Source: Bradyrhizobium sp. 190 (GTDB lineage Bacteria; Pseudomonadota; Alphaproteobacteria; Rhizobiales; Xanthobacteraceae). From it: a stretch of DNA of 64,000 nt. A program made the translations under genes and the position numbers. The notes below the pieces were generated by a model. It saw only the letters and a program-made list of their open reading frames with translations, did not search any database and was not told where the DNA came from. The stretch covers positions 115,924-179,923 of the forward strand of contig NZ_JADPJL010000035.1 of the NCBI RefSeq assembly GCF_023073415.1. Reading direction: 5' to 3'. Below are positions 16,540 through 26,183 of this stretch, in pieces. The number at the start of each line of letters is the position of its first letter. Within the stretch, counting starts at the first letter, position 1.

Positions 16540-18198
16540 TCATTCGGCCGCATAGCCGTAATCGGCTTTCGCGCATTCGCTCGTCACCAGACCTAGCCGG
16601 ATATCCTCGGTGATCAGTTCCCGCGAGCGGTTGGCCGGGTCACCCCAGCCACCGCCGCCGGGCAACTCCACGGTCAGCCTTGCGCCGGGCTCGAGCGGGA
16701 TGTGACCCTTGGCAAAGACAGGCTCGCCGTTCTTGAGTACATGGCCCGCCCGGCCATCCTTGCCGCCGACGACGCCAAAGCAGGGGTTCTTCACATGCTC
16801 GCTGGCGAGATAGATGTTCATCTGCCCTGACGAGATGTTGCGGAAGACCAGGCGCTGACCGAGCCCGCCCCGGAACTGCCCGGGACCGCCGGAATCGGGG
16901 ATCAACTCCTTGCATTCAAGCAGCGCGGGAACGGAGAGTTCGTACATCTCCGTCGGCGTGATGCGGCAATTCGAGGGAAAGCTCAGCGTGTCGACGCCGT
17001 CGGCCGTGGAGCGTCCACCCTGCCCGCCATGCAGGTTCTGCGTTGCGCCGTATTGTTCGCCCAGCTCGTTCTGACCCTGGCAGTTGACGCCCCAGATCGG
17101 CGCGCCGCCGCTGTCGCCCTGAACCTTGTCCGGCACGACGCCTTCCAGCGCGCGGAAGATCAGGCTCGGGATGACATGGCCGATGAGATTGCGCAGATTG
17201 CCGGCCGCCGTATTGCGCGGGTTAAGGATCGAGCCCTCTGGCGCCTCGTCGGTAATCGGCAGCATGCAGCCTTCATTGTTCGGCGTCTCGGGATCGAGCA
17301 GGCATTTCAGCGCATAGACCGTATGGGCATAACGGTAATGCTTCCGTACATTGATGGCGTGAAGCACCTGCGCGGATGTGCCGGCATAATCGACATGGAT
17401 TGCGCCGGGCTCGACCTTGACGTTGCACTTTAGCTTGACCTCGCTGTCGTAACCATCGAGCGCGACCTCGGAGCTATATTCACCGGCCGGCCAGCGCGAG
17501 ATCGCCTGGCGCATGTGAGCTTCCGACCGGCTGTGGATCGCAGTGCCCAGATCCTCGACATCGTCGAGCCCGTACTCCTCCAGGAAGCGCACGAGTTCGC
17601 GGGCCATCACGTCATTGGCCGAGACCATGCTTTCGATATCGCCCAGCACCTCGCGCGGCAGGCGCACGCTGGCGCCGATGATGTCGAAAACCTCCTGCGT
17701 CGGCTTGCCGGCCTTGTAGAGCTTCAGGATCGGAAGGCGCACGCCCTCCTCAAAGATGTCGGTGGAGTCCGGCGAATAGGGCCGGCCGCCGATATCGGGC
17801 ATATGGGCGATGCTGCCGGAATAACCGATCAGCTTTCCCTTGTGGAAGATCGGCGTGATCATCACCATGTCGGGCAAATGGCCGGTACCGATCAGCGGAT
17901 CATTGGTCAGAAGTACGTCGCCCGGTTCGAGCGTCTCGGGCGGGAACGCCGGCAGGAAATAATTCTGGGCAGCCATCGGCAGCGAGGTGATGAAGACCGG
18001 AATCGCCCAAGTGCACTGCGCGAGCGCCCGGCCTTTGGCGTCCATCAGCACGGTGACGTAGTCGTGGTTTTCGCGCACGACGGGCGAGAAGGCGGTGCGT
18101 CCCAGCGCGCGGTCGGCTTGGTCGGCGATGAAGATCAACCGGTTCCAAAGAACCTGCAGCGTGATGGGATCGTTGAAATCGATCTGTTGGCGAGCCAT
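16540..18198 (-). CDS. hyuB: Hydantoinase B/oxoprolinase family subunit
   Basis: The 552-residue protein starts ITLQVLWNRLIFIADQAD and contains LTNDPLIGTGHLPDMVMITP, IHVDYAGTSAQV and GGPGQFRGGLGQRLVF, all characteristic of HyuB. With HyuA it should form an ATP-dependent hydrolase of a cyclic amide such as N-methylhydantoin or 5-oxoproline; acetophenone and acetone carboxylases are distant relatives. GAGGAG lies 9 bases before the ATG at 18198. It follows hyuA by about 11 bases. The C-terminus is complete. Confidence 0.9.
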   Translation of the reverse strand: MARQQIDFNDPITLQVLWNRLIFIADQADRALGRTAFSPVVRENHDYVTVLMDAKGRALAQCTWAIPVFITSLPMAAQNYFLPAFPPETLEPGDVLLTNDPLIGTGHLPDMVMITPIFHKGKLIGYSGSIAHMPDIGGRPYSPDSTDIFEEGVRLPILKLYKAGKPTQEVFDIIGASVRLPREVLGDIESMVSANDVMARELVRFLEEYGLDDVEDLGTAIHSRSEAHMRQAISRWPAGEYSSEVALDGYDSEVKLKCNVKVEPGAIHVDYAGTSAQVLHAINVRKHYRYAHTVYALKCLLDPETPNNEGCMLPITDEAPEGSILNPRNTAAGNLRNLIGHVIPSLIFRALEGVVPDKVQGDSGGAPIWGVNCQGQNELGEQYGATQNLHGGQGGRSTADGVDTLSFPSNCRITPTEMYELSVPALLECKELIPDSGGPGQFRGGLGQRLVFRNISSGQMNIYLASEHVKNPCFGVVGGKDGRAGHVLKNGEPVFAKGHIPLEPGARLTVELPGGGGWGDPANRSRELITEDIRLGLVTSECAKADYGYAAE

Positions 18199-18209
18199 GA
18201 TCGTGCTCC

Positions 18210-20288
18210 TCACTTGATGTGCATGATGAGATTACCGCGGGCATCGACATGGGCCGTACCGCGCGGGCCGACGACGATGGTCGATTCCACCTGTTCGACG
18301 ATGGCGGGCCCCTTGATTTCGACGTCCTGCGGCAGGGCGTAGTAATCGTAGACCGGGGTGGAAACGAAGTTCTGTGTCTCCTCGAAATAGACCGGCCGAT
18401 GCATCTTCAGCGCGTCCGGCGCGGAGCCCCGGACAGTCTTGGTCGCGGTTTTCGCGGGCGCGCCCTTGGGCCCGCTGGCGCGCAACCTCCAGGTGATGGC
18501 CTCGACCGGCGAGTTTGCGACGGTGCGACCGAATAGTGCGGCATAGTTCGCCTCAAACCGGGCGAACAGCTCATCGACGAAGGCATCTGCGCCGAAGTCG
18601 AGCGGAGGCAGCGCCACGCTGATTTCGTGGCCCTGTCCAACATAGCGAAGATCCGCCGTGCGTGCGTAGGAGATGCCATCGGCATTCACCTCTGCCTGCA
18701 GCACGATATCGCGACCGTCCTTTTCGAGCCTTGCGAAGACATCGCGTACCGCGACGGCGTCCCAGCGGTCGAGCCGCATCGGCAGGCTCGCGGAGACGTC
18801 CACCGCGACCGGCGCGATTAGCAGACCTACGGCAGAGGTTACGCCGGCGCCGGCGGGGCATACGACCTTCCTCGCATTGAGCTTGCAGGCCACGCCATAG
18901 GCATGGACCGGGCCGGCGCCGCCGAAGGCGATGACCGGCAACGTACTGGGATCGACGCCATAGTCGGCCGCGTGCATGGTCGCCGCTTCCGCCATGGTGC
19001 CATTGACGAGATCGTGGATGCCCCAGGCGCAGCGTTCGGACGTCACGCCGAGGGACTCCGCCAGTTCGGCAATCGCGGTGCGCGCCTTGCCGGCATCGAG
19101 CTTGAATTCGCCGCCGAGAAAAGAGTCGGCGCCGATATAGCCGAGCAGCACGTCCGCATCGGTGACAGTGGGCTTGGTACCGCCGCGTCCATAGCAGGCA
19201 GGGCCCGGAACGGCACCCGCGCTGTGCGGTCCGACCTGAAGCAGGCCGAGGCGATTACGGACAGCGATTGAGCCGCCGCCGGCGCCGATCTCGATCATCT
19301 GGATGGACTGGATCTTAAGCGGGAAGCCGCTGCCGCGGTGGAATCGCTCGTGCCTGGCAATCTCAAGTTCGCTGCCGATCATCGGCTCGCCATTCGGCAC
19401 CAGGCAGAGCTTGGCCGTGGTGCCGCCCATGTCAAACGACATGACGCTCGTCTCCTTGACCTGGCGGGCATACTCCGCCGCAGCGACCGCCCCGGCGGCT
19501 GGTCCCGACTCGATCAGCCGTACCGGCGTGCGCGACGCCGTGGCGCTCGGCACGACACCACCGCTGGACGTCATCCACAGCATTCGGGAGACAATCCCGT
19601 CCTTGCGCAGATCGGCTTCAAGCCTCTCGACGTGTTGCGTCATCAGCGGCCGTGTGTATGCGTTGACCACCGTCGTTGAAGCACGATCATATTCGCGGAT
19701 CTCCGGGCAGACATCGGAGGACAGTGAGACCGAAAGCTCCGGTCCCGCCGCGGCCAACAGAGCCCCGACCTTCTGCTCATGCTCCGGGAATTTGTAGGAA
19801 TGCAGCAGGCAGACGGCGACCGAGGTGACCCCCCGCGCCCTCAATTCCGCGACGATGAGGCCAACGCTGCTCTCGTCGAGCGGCGTGATGGCGCGTCCAT
19901 CCGCCGCCATGCGCTCTATGATGCCAAAGCAGCAATCGCGCGGTACCAGCGGCGCGGGATATGCGATCTTCAGATCATAGAGGTCGTAGCGTCCTTCGGT
20001 GCGAATCCTGAGCAGATCCTCGAAACCATCCGTGGTGAGGAAAGCGGTCTCCACGCCTTTCCGTTCCAACACGGCATTGGTTACGACCGTGGTCGCGCCC
20101 AGGATCTGCAGATTGTCCTTGGAGGATCGCACACCCGGCCGTACCAGCAGTTCGCCGACGCCCTGGACGACGGCCGCCGCCGGGTTTGCCGGCGTGCTTA
20201 GCACCTTGTGCAGGTGCAGTATGCCGAGATCGTCAATTAGCGCGAAATCCGTGAAGGTTCCGCCCGTGTCGAATGCTAACCTAGCCAT
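18210..20288 (-). CDS. hyuA: Hydantoinase A/N-methylhydantoinase A family subunit
   Basis: The 692-residue protein begins ARLAFDTGGTFTDFALID, the ATP-binding motif of the acetate/sugar kinase-Hsp70-actin superfamily used by HyuA, and contains SFDMGGTTAKLCLV and IAFGGAGPVHAYG. It would couple ATP hydrolysis to opening of a cyclic amide together with HyuB. The 123-base gap to livF contains a 6-base hairpin (20383-20400), the only long gap in the unit, so an extra promoter or processing site there is possible. Carboxylase relatives cannot be excluded from sequence alone. Confidence 0.9.
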   Translation of the reverse strand: MARLAFDTGGTFTDFALIDDLGILHLHKVLSTPANPAAAVVQGVGELLVRPGVRSSKDNLQILGATTVVTNAVLERKGVETAFLTTDGFEDLLRIRTEGRYDLYDLKIAYPAPLVPRDCCFGIIERMAADGRAITPLDESSVGLIVAELRARGVTSVAVCLLHSYKFPEHEQKVGALLAAAGPELSVSLSSDVCPEIREYDRASTTVVNAYTRPLMTQHVERLEADLRKDGIVSRMLWMTSSGGVVPSATASRTPVRLIESGPAAGAVAAAEYARQVKETSVMSFDMGGTTAKLCLVPNGEPMIGSELEIARHERFHRGSGFPLKIQSIQMIEIGAGGGSIAVRNRLGLLQVGPHSAGAVPGPACYGRGGTKPTVTDADVLLGYIGADSFLGGEFKLDAGKARTAIAELAESLGVTSERCAWGIHDLVNGTMAEAATMHAADYGVDPSTLPVIAFGGAGPVHAYGVACKLNARKVVCPAGAGVTSAVGLLIAPVAVDVSASLPMRLDRWDAVAVRDVFARLEKDGRDIVLQAEVNADGISYARTADLRYVGQGHEISVALPPLDFGADAFVDELFARFEANYAALFGRTVANSPVEAITWRLRASGPKGAPAKTATKTVRGSAPDALKMHRPVYFEETQNFVSTPVYDYYALPQDVEIKGPAIVEQVESTIVVGPRGTAHVDARGNLIMHIK

Positions 20289-20411
20289 AATGGTATCCGA
20301 TCTTGCTTCGTCAGGCCAATAAAGTCCGGTCGCGCACCCGGCCTGCGGCTGCGCGCGGTGTCGTATGACGTCTTAGATGTGTCGGCTCTCGAAGGAGCCG
20401 CGTGTTAAGTT

Positions 20412-21170
20412 CTAGGCAATCGGGGCCTTCGTAGCTGCCTCAACCTCGTTTCCGATCTGACCTGTCATAAAGAGCTGCCCAAGTTCGGCGTGGGTAATGT
20501 CGCTGCTACGCCCATCCCAGATGACCTTGCCGAGGCGCAGCACGACGGCGCGTTCGGCGACCTCCATCGCCTTGCGTGTGTTCTGCTCGACGAGGAGTAT
20601 GGCGCGGCCATCGGCATGCAGGCGCTTCAGCTCGTTGAACACGATCGTGATCGCCTGCGGCGACAGCCCGACGGAGGGCTCATCGATCAGCACGATCTCC
20701 GGCTTGCGCAGCACCGCCATGGCGGTTTCGAGCAATTGCTGCTCACCGCCCGAAAGGTTGCCGGCGAGTTGGTAGCGCCTCGCCTTCAGGATGGGGAACA
20801 GTTCGAAGACATAATCCAGTTCCGCCTTCACCTCGCGGTCGCGGACGATGTAGCCGGCCATCTCCAGATTTTCGTCGACGCTCATCAGCGGAAAATTGCA
20901 ACGGCCCTGCGGCACGATACCGATGCCCTGGGAAAGGATCGACTGCGGCTTGGCGCCGCCGATGTTCTTGCCGCGCCAGCGGATCATGCCTTGCTTGAAG
21001 GTGGTCATGCCGAAGATGGTCATGAGCAACGTCGACTTACCGGCCCCGTTCGGCCCCATCAGCGCGATGAAGTCGCCGGGGTGCACGGTGAGATCGACGC
21101 CGTTGAGGATGTCGAGCGCACCATAACCGGCGCGCAGTCCCTCGATCGAAAGATTGGGATCAACCGCCAA
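20412..21170 (-). CDS. livF: Branched-chain-type ABC transporter ATP-binding protein LivF
   Basis: The 252-residue ATPase has Walker A GPNGAGKST, signature NLSGGEQQLLETAMAV and Walker B IVLIDEPSVGLSP. I choose the TTG at 21170 as start: it has GGAGG 6 bases upstream and gives the usual LivF N-terminus (VDPNLSIEGLRAGYG). This start overlaps the livG stop by 11 bases, so translation is probably coupled. No ATG is available in a sensible place. It pairs with LivG to drive the importer encoded upstream. Confidence 0.88.
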   Translation of the reverse strand: MAVDPNLSIEGLRAGYGALDILNGVDLTVHPGDFIALMGPNGAGKSTLLMTIFGMTTFKQGMIRWRGKNIGGAKPQSILSQGIGIVPQGRCNFPLMSVDENLEMAGYIVRDREVKAELDYVFELFPILKARRYQLAGNLSGGEQQLLETAMAVLRKPEIVLIDEPSVGLSPQAITIVFNELKRLHADGRAILLVEQNTRKAMEVAERAVVLRLGKVIWDGRSSDITHAELGQLFMTGQIGNEVEAATKAPIA

Positions 21171-21948
21171 GATAAGCCTCCACGACCTTCTGGCTGCGCA
21201 TGATCGCCTCTGGTTCGCCCTGATCAAGCAGCGCGCCCTGATCCAGCACAACCACGCGCTGGCAAAGACTCATCATCGCGTCGATATTGTGCTCGACGAC
21301 GATGAAAGTGATGCCGAGTTCCCGATTTACGTTGCGGATGCTGTCGAGGATGCGCTCGATCAACACCGGATTGACGCCTGCGAGCGGTTCGTCCAGCAAA
21401 ATCAACCTTGGCTTCGACATCAGGCTGGAGGCGAATTGCAGCAGTTTCTGCTGTCCGAAGGATAGCCTGCCAGCATTTTGGTCGCGCACATGCGACAAGC
21501 CCACCATGTCGATCAGATGATTGGCGCGCTCCCGAAGTCGTGCGACTCGACGGCGCGAGGCTGGACCGGGCGAGAAAGTCGAGAGCAGGCTCGGGAAATC
21601 GAACATCTGCCCGGCCGCGATCAAATTCTCTTCCGGCGTCATCGTCGTGAAGACCACCGTCTTCTGGAAGCTGCGCAGCATCTTGCCTTCATGCGCAATG
21701 CGGTGCATCGGCCAACCGGTGATGTCGACACCGTCGAGATGGACCGTGCCTGCGTCGGCCTGCTGCAGGCCGGTCACGCAATCGAAGAAGGTCGACTTGC
21801 CGGAGCCGTTGGGGCCCATGAGGCAGCAGAGCTCACGCTCGCGGACATCGAGGTCGATGCCACGCACCGCCTGCACCGCGCCATAGCTCTTGCGAAGGCC
21901 ACGAACGGCGAGCAGTGGCTTGCCAGGGGCGGGAGACAGCGAGGTCAT
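21160..21948 (-). CDS. livG: Branched-chain-type ABC transporter ATP-binding protein LivG
   Basis: The 262-residue ATPase shows Walker A GPNGSGKST, FFDCVTGLQQADAG, signature LSFGQQKLLQFASSL and Walker B LILLDEPLAGVNP, plus the LivG C-terminal tail ending VVEAYLGG. The ATG at 21948 overlaps the livM stop as ATGA. The frame remains open far upstream inside livM, but that part is not homologous to anything. It is the second ATPase of the first Liv-type importer in the window. Confidence 0.9.
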   Translation of the reverse strand: MTSLSPAPGKPLLAVRGLRKSYGAVQAVRGIDLDVRERELCCLMGPNGSGKSTFFDCVTGLQQADAGTVHLDGVDITGWPMHRIAHEGKMLRSFQKTVVFTTMTPEENLIAAGQMFDFPSLLSTFSPGPASRRRVARLRERANHLIDMVGLSHVRDQNAGRLSFGQQKLLQFASSLMSKPRLILLDEPLAGVNPVLIERILDSIRNVNRELGITFIVVEHNIDAMMSLCQRVVVLDQGALLDQGEPEAIMRSQKVVEAYLGG

Positions 21949-22949
21949 TTGCGCGATCCCGACAGCATCGCGAGCCCGCGGTCGATGAGCGGCGTCAGGC
22001 CACTGGGCAACCAGAATACCAGCAACAGCAGTACGAGGCCGTACATCACCATGCGGTATTCGGGCGAGATGCGCAGCGCCTCGGAGACGGCGACGAAGAC
22101 GATGCTTCCAACCACGACTCCTCGGATAGAACCCGCTCCGCCGCCAAGCACGATGATGAGGATCGTGGTCGAATAGAACATTTGAAATGTCAGCGGGCTG
22201 ACCGTCGTCAGATAATGGGCGTAGAGGCTGCCACCGAAACCCGCAAAGGCCGCGCTGATGGTGAAGACAACAAGCTTGTAGCTCCAGGTCGGGATGCCGA
22301 GCGCCTCGGCTTGGGTTTCGTTGTCGCGAATCGCGATCATGCTGCGACCAGCCGGCGAGACGACCAGGGCATAGAACAGCCCGGTCATCAGCACCGCTAT
22401 CACCAGATAGAGATAATAATACCCTGTGATGGTGGTGACGGTGAAAGGTTGCGCACCGAAACCGAGCACTGGTTGCGGAACGCCGGACAGGCCCATGTCG
22501 CCACGCGTCAGGCCGACCCAGTTCTTGGCTACGGCCTCCGCGATGACGACAAGGCCGAGCGTGCACATCACGAACGAATAGGTCCGGAGCCTCAGCGCCG
22601 GAATGCCAAGCGGCAACGCGATCAGCCCGGTCACCATCCCGGCCAGGATGAAATTGACGTAGAACGGCGTGCCGAAATGCATCGCCGCCAGGGCCGAAAC
22701 ATAGGAACCGATGCCGAAGAATGCTCCCTGAGCCAGCGAGAGCATGCCCATGTAGCCGACGATCAGGTTCAATCCATGCGCGGGTAGCAGGAAGATCATC
22801 GAAATGATGACTGCGTGCAGATAATAACTGTCGAGCACGAAGGGCGCGGCGAGGAGCGCGATGAGGATTGCCACGCCCATCAGCCGCGAGGCTGCCCGCG
22901 AGGTGGTGCGTGCGCCGGAAGCCTGCAGGGATGTCGATTCGATCGTCAT
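21945..22949 (-). CDS. livM: Branched-chain-type ABC transporter permease LivM
   Basis: The 334-residue membrane protein has about eight to ten hydrophobic segments and the LivM signature GYMGMLSLAQGAFFGIGSYV. The ATPase-contact region (AIRDNETQAEALGIPTW) is intact. It should form the channel with LivH. The gene overlaps livG by four bases and follows livH by ten. Family substrates include branched-chain amino acids, amides, urea and aromatic acids, so the name does not fix the substrate. Confidence 0.9.
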   Translation of the reverse strand: MTIESTSLQASGARTTSRAASRLMGVAILIALLAAPFVLDSYYLHAVIISMIFLLPAHGLNLIVGYMGMLSLAQGAFFGIGSYVSALAAMHFGTPFYVNFILAGMVTGLIALPLGIPALRLRTYSFVMCTLGLVVIAEAVAKNWVGLTRGDMGLSGVPQPVLGFGAQPFTVTTITGYYYLYLVIAVLMTGLFYALVVSPAGRSMIAIRDNETQAEALGIPTWSYKLVVFTISAAFAGFGGSLYAHYLTTVSPLTFQMFYSTTILIIVLGGGAGSIRGVVVGSIVFVAVSEALRISPEYRMVMYGLVLLLLVFWLPSGLTPLIDRGLAMLSGSRK

Positions 22950-22959
22950 CGTCTGCTCC

Positions 22960-23832
22960 CTAGAACCTGGACTGAACGCTGAAGAAGCCGGTCGGACGCA
23001 CCATCAGCATTCCGATCAGGATGACGAACCCGACTGCGTCGCGATATTGCAGCCCGATAAAGCCCGCCACAAAGCTTTCGGCGATGCCGAGAACCCAGCC
23101 GGCAATCAGCGTACCCCTTACGTTACCCATGCCGCCCATGACGATGACCGCAAAGGTCTTGAGGGTGATTGCCTCACCCATGCCGCCGTAAACCGTGACG
23201 TTGATCGGCCCTGTCAGCACGCCGGACAAGGCCGCCAGCCCGCCGCCGAGCACAAAGGTGCCAAGCACCACGCGCTCAATGTTGATGCCGTTGACGAGAC
23301 AGCACGCGGTGTTCTGGGAGACCGCCCGCATCGCCTTGCCCATGCGGGTGCGCCGAACCAGAAACTCAAGGGCGACGAACACCCCGATCGTCACCAGGAC
23401 GATGATGATGCGTTGCCAGGCGAGGCTGATCTCACCGAAGAATACCGGCTCGAGCCAGCCGCCGGGGAAGATCTTGTAGGTACCTCCGAAGGTGATGATG
23501 ATCAGGTTCTGCAGGATCAACGACAGACCAAGCGTGGCGAGCACGCCGGACTGGAACGGTGCCGTAACCAGCCCCTGCATCACCAGCCGGCCGATCACAG
23601 CCGCGATGCCCATGGTAATGATCACCGCCAGGAAGATCGCCACCGGGTAGGAAACGTCCAGTTTCGTGATGACATACCAGGCCGAGAACGTGCCCAGCAT
23701 GTAGTATTCGCCATGAGCGAAGTTGATCGCGCGCAGCACGCCGAAGATCATGGTCATCCCGGGGGCGACCAGGGCGTAGACAGATCCCGCGACGATCCCG
23801 TTGATGATCTGCTCGATCAGCAACTCTGTCAT
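22960..23832 (-). CDS. livH: Branched-chain-type ABC transporter permease LivH
   Basis: This 290-residue permease begins EQIINGIVAGSVYALVAPG and contains INFAHGEYYMLGTFSAWY, the typical LivH signature, followed by AMRAVSQNTACCLVNGI near the ATPase-contact loop. It has roughly eight membrane segments. It lies 35 bases after the binding-protein gene. Together with LivM it forms the inner-membrane pore of the first Liv-type system. Confidence 0.9.
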   Translation of the reverse strand: MTELLIEQIINGIVAGSVYALVAPGMTMIFGVLRAINFAHGEYYMLGTFSAWYVITKLDVSYPVAIFLAVIITMGIAAVIGRLVMQGLVTAPFQSGVLATLGLSLILQNLIIITFGGTYKIFPGGWLEPVFFGEISLAWQRIIIVLVTIGVFVALEFLVRRTRMGKAMRAVSQNTACCLVNGINIERVVLGTFVLGGGLAALSGVLTGPINVTVYGGMGEAITLKTFAVIVMGGMGNVRGTLIAGWVLGIAESFVAGFIGLQYRDAVGFVILIGMLMVRPTGFFSVQSRF

Positions 23833-23867
23833 GATCCATATCTCCTGCCGTTACGGCGGTGATCTGC

Positions 23868-25052
23868 TCAGCGGGTCGAATATTTGATCTGGGTATTGAA
23901 CGTACCCTTGATCACGGGCTTTCCGTCGATGATCTCAAACAGGATCATCGGCAGATTGGCCTGATTGTGATCGTCGAAGGTCACCTTGCCCATGACACCC
24001 TCATAGGACATCGTCGAAAGCGTCTTGCGAATGTCGTCCTGGTTGTCGCTCTTGGCTTCCTTGGCTGCGGCGGCCACCAGCCGCATCGTTTCCCAATAGG
24101 CATAGGCATGGACGTTAGGCGTCTCGCCGGCATAGGCCTTGCGGTAAGTGGCGACGAATTCGTGATTCTTCGGTGTATCCCATTCAGGCACATAGGCCGC
24201 GGCCTCGACCGCGCCGTTCAGCGCCGTCGGAGCGATCTTGATCGCTTCGGGATTGTTGAATTCGGCACTGCCGATCAAGATGACCTTGCCGGCAAGTCCG
24301 GCCTCGACCATCTGGCGGGCGATGATGGGCGTCGTATCGGCAAGTCCGTACATGATGATGGCACCAGCACCCGAGCGGCGGATATTGGCCAGAACCGGGC
24401 GGAAATCCGCCTCCTTATCCTTGTAATAATCCTCGCTGACGATCTCGGCGCCGAATTCGCCGAGATATTTCTTGGTCAGCACGATCGCGCCACGGCCATA
24501 GTCACTATCGACGGAGAGTACGGCGAACTTCTTGATCTTCTTTTGCTCAGTCGCATATTTGAGCACAACCGAAGCGCGGTTCTCGTCAGTCGGATAGTTT
24601 CTAAATGACCACTTGTAACCGCCGACACCGGCCTTGTACGTGATGTCCGGATTGGACGAGGCAGCATTGACGAGCAGAATGCCGGCATTCTCCACCACCG
24701 GCTGCATTGCGATCGTGACCGAGCTGCAGACATCCCCAATCACAACGCGAACCTTATCCTGCGCAATCATGCGCTGCACCGAGGATACGCCTTCCGTCGG
24801 AATGCACTGACTGTCGCCCTGGAACAGTTCGATCTTCTTGCCGTTGATGCCGCCTGAAGCATTGATTTCATCGCGGGCCAGTTGTGCTCCCCGCCAGGCG
24901 AAAGCGCCGTAGCGCGCGGCCGCTCCCGTATTGGGACTGACAATGCCGATACGCACAACATCGGATTGCGCCATCGCAGGAACGACCACGAAACAGGACA
25001 GTGCGAACGACGCAACTGCGACGCCCACAGCGGAAGCGAAACGACTAGACAT
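23868..25052 (-). CDS. livK: Liv-type periplasmic substrate-binding protein
   Basis: The 394-residue protein has a Sec signal peptide (hydrophobic run ending VVPAMAQ) and then VVRIGIVSPNTGAAARYGAF, the start of a type I periplasmic binding fold. IELFQGDSQCIPTEGVSSVQ and VRVVIGDVCSSVTIAM form the first lobe. GAGGAGGGG lies before the ATG at 25052, which is preferred to an in-frame codon 27 bases upstream. It is the first gene of the ten-gene unit with hyuAB, so the ligand may be a hydantoin, an oxoproline-like lactam or an N-substituted amino acid; this is inference from context. Confidence 0.88.
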   Translation of the reverse strand: MSSRFASAVGVAVASFALSCFVVVPAMAQSDVVRIGIVSPNTGAAARYGAFAWRGAQLARDEINASGGINGKKIELFQGDSQCIPTEGVSSVQRMIAQDKVRVVIGDVCSSVTIAMQPVVENAGILLVNAASSNPDITYKAGVGGYKWSFRNYPTDENRASVVLKYATEQKKIKKFAVLSVDSDYGRGAIVLTKKYLGEFGAEIVSEDYYKDKEADFRPVLANIRRSGAGAIIMYGLADTTPIIARQMVEAGLAGKVILIGSAEFNNPEAIKIAPTALNGAVEAAAYVPEWDTPKNHEFVATYRKAYAGETPNVHAYAYWETMRLVAAAAKEAKSDNQDDIRKTLSTMSYEGVMGKVTFDDHNQANLPMILFEIIDGKPVIKGTFNTQIKYSTR

Positions 25053-25205
25053 GACACCCCTCCTCAAATCGACAGACATAAGATCAGGGTGTCGGCCTAG
25101 CTTAAGCCTTTTGGTCCAATCATCCCCGTCAGCGACGGAACGGAGCTTAGAACGATCGATCGACAGGCGGCTTCTTCGATCTCATTCTGCCGTCATAACA
25201 AATCC

Positions 25206-26183
25206 TTATAGCGGATCGCGGCGCGAGCCGCGCTTTCGATCTGCCGGGCCGCCGACCGGCGTCATGTCGCCAGCGGCTGCGAAGTCCACCGCCATTTTCA
25301 GGACGATCTCGCGAACAACCAGCGCCGCCTCGGAAAGCGGCAGATGATCGGATTGGCAAAGCGAGATCGTCGATGAGATGACGGGTCGGATGAGACGGCG
25401 CGTCACCAGGTTCTCGCACCCACGGAACTGTTCCGCGGCCGAGCTTGGCAGGATGGTCGGGCCAAGCCCCGCATCCAACGCGACGCGCAGCGTCGACAGG
25501 GACTCGATCTCGGCTGCCACTCGCGGAGCAATGCGGACGTGGGCAAAAGAAGCTTCGATGAGCTTGCGCAGGAAATGATAACTGCTTGGCAGCAACATCT
25601 TGATGCCCTGCAATGCGGCAACCTCGACAGGTTCATCCGGTCGTCCAGGCAATTTCAGCGAGCGCGGAGCGACCAGGAAGAACTCCTCCCGGAACAGAGG
25701 CTGCAGGCGCGTGCCCTTGATCGCTCCAAAGCTGTAGATCAGCGCCATGTCGAGCCGGCCGGAGATGACCAGTTCGCTCAGAACATGGCCAAAACTGTCG
25801 CTGACGTTGAGCACAATATCCGGATGCTTGTCTGCGAGTGCAAGCAGTAAAGGCCCCGCAAAATTGGCGGCGCCGCTGAAGGTAGCAAGGCCGATCGAGA
25901 CATGTCCCTGCAGGGAAGTAGTCGCCTTGGTCACGTCGCGCTGGGACTGTTCCAGTTGTTTCAGCATCGCTTGGGCATGGCGATACAGGGTGAAGCCGGC
26001 TTCCGTCGGCGCGACCCCATGATTGCTGCGCAGAAGCAGCTTTTGCTTGAAATGCGCCTCGAGCGCGGCGACCTGTTGGCTCAGCGCCGGTTGCGCGATG
26101 CGCAACGTATTGGCGGCGCGCGACATGCTCCCCGTGTCGACGATCTTGACGAAGCTGCTGAGTTTCTTGAAATCGACGCTCAC
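25206..26183 (-). CDS. LysR-family transcriptional regulator
   Basis: The 325-residue protein has an N-terminal LysR helix-turn-helix (DTGSMSRAANTLRIAQPALS then QQVAALEAHFKQKLLLR) and a periplasmic-binding-like effector domain (GHVSIGLATFSGAANFAGPL). It resembles the NAC/CynR-like group. It lies on the same strand, 153 bases upstream of livK, and is the obvious candidate to control the transporter-hydantoinase unit. An inverted repeat AGCTTG/CAAGCT (26195-26200, 26224-26229) upstream of its start could be an autoregulatory site. Confidence 0.88.
   Translation of the reverse strand: MSVDFKKLSSFVKIVDTGSMSRAANTLRIAQPALSQQVAALEAHFKQKLLLRSNHGVAPTEAGFTLYRHAQAMLKQLEQSQRDVTKATTSLQGHVSIGLATFSGAANFAGPLLLALADKHPDIVLNVSDSFGHVLSELVISGRLDMALIYSFGAIKGTRLQPLFREEFFLVAPRSLKLPGRPDEPVEVAALQGIKMLLPSSYHFLRKLIEASFAHVRIAPRVAAEIESLSTLRVALDAGLGPTILPSSAAEQFRGCENLVTRRLIRPVISSTISLCQSDHLPLSEAALVVREIVLKMAVDFAAAGDMTPVGGPADRKRGSRRDPL

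Noticed and set aside
14961..16613. Long plus-strand open frame across the aldolase and SDR genes
   Set aside because: It spans two clear minus-strand genes and their gap, is rich in Arg and His as antisense frames in GC-rich DNA are, and has no recognisable motif.
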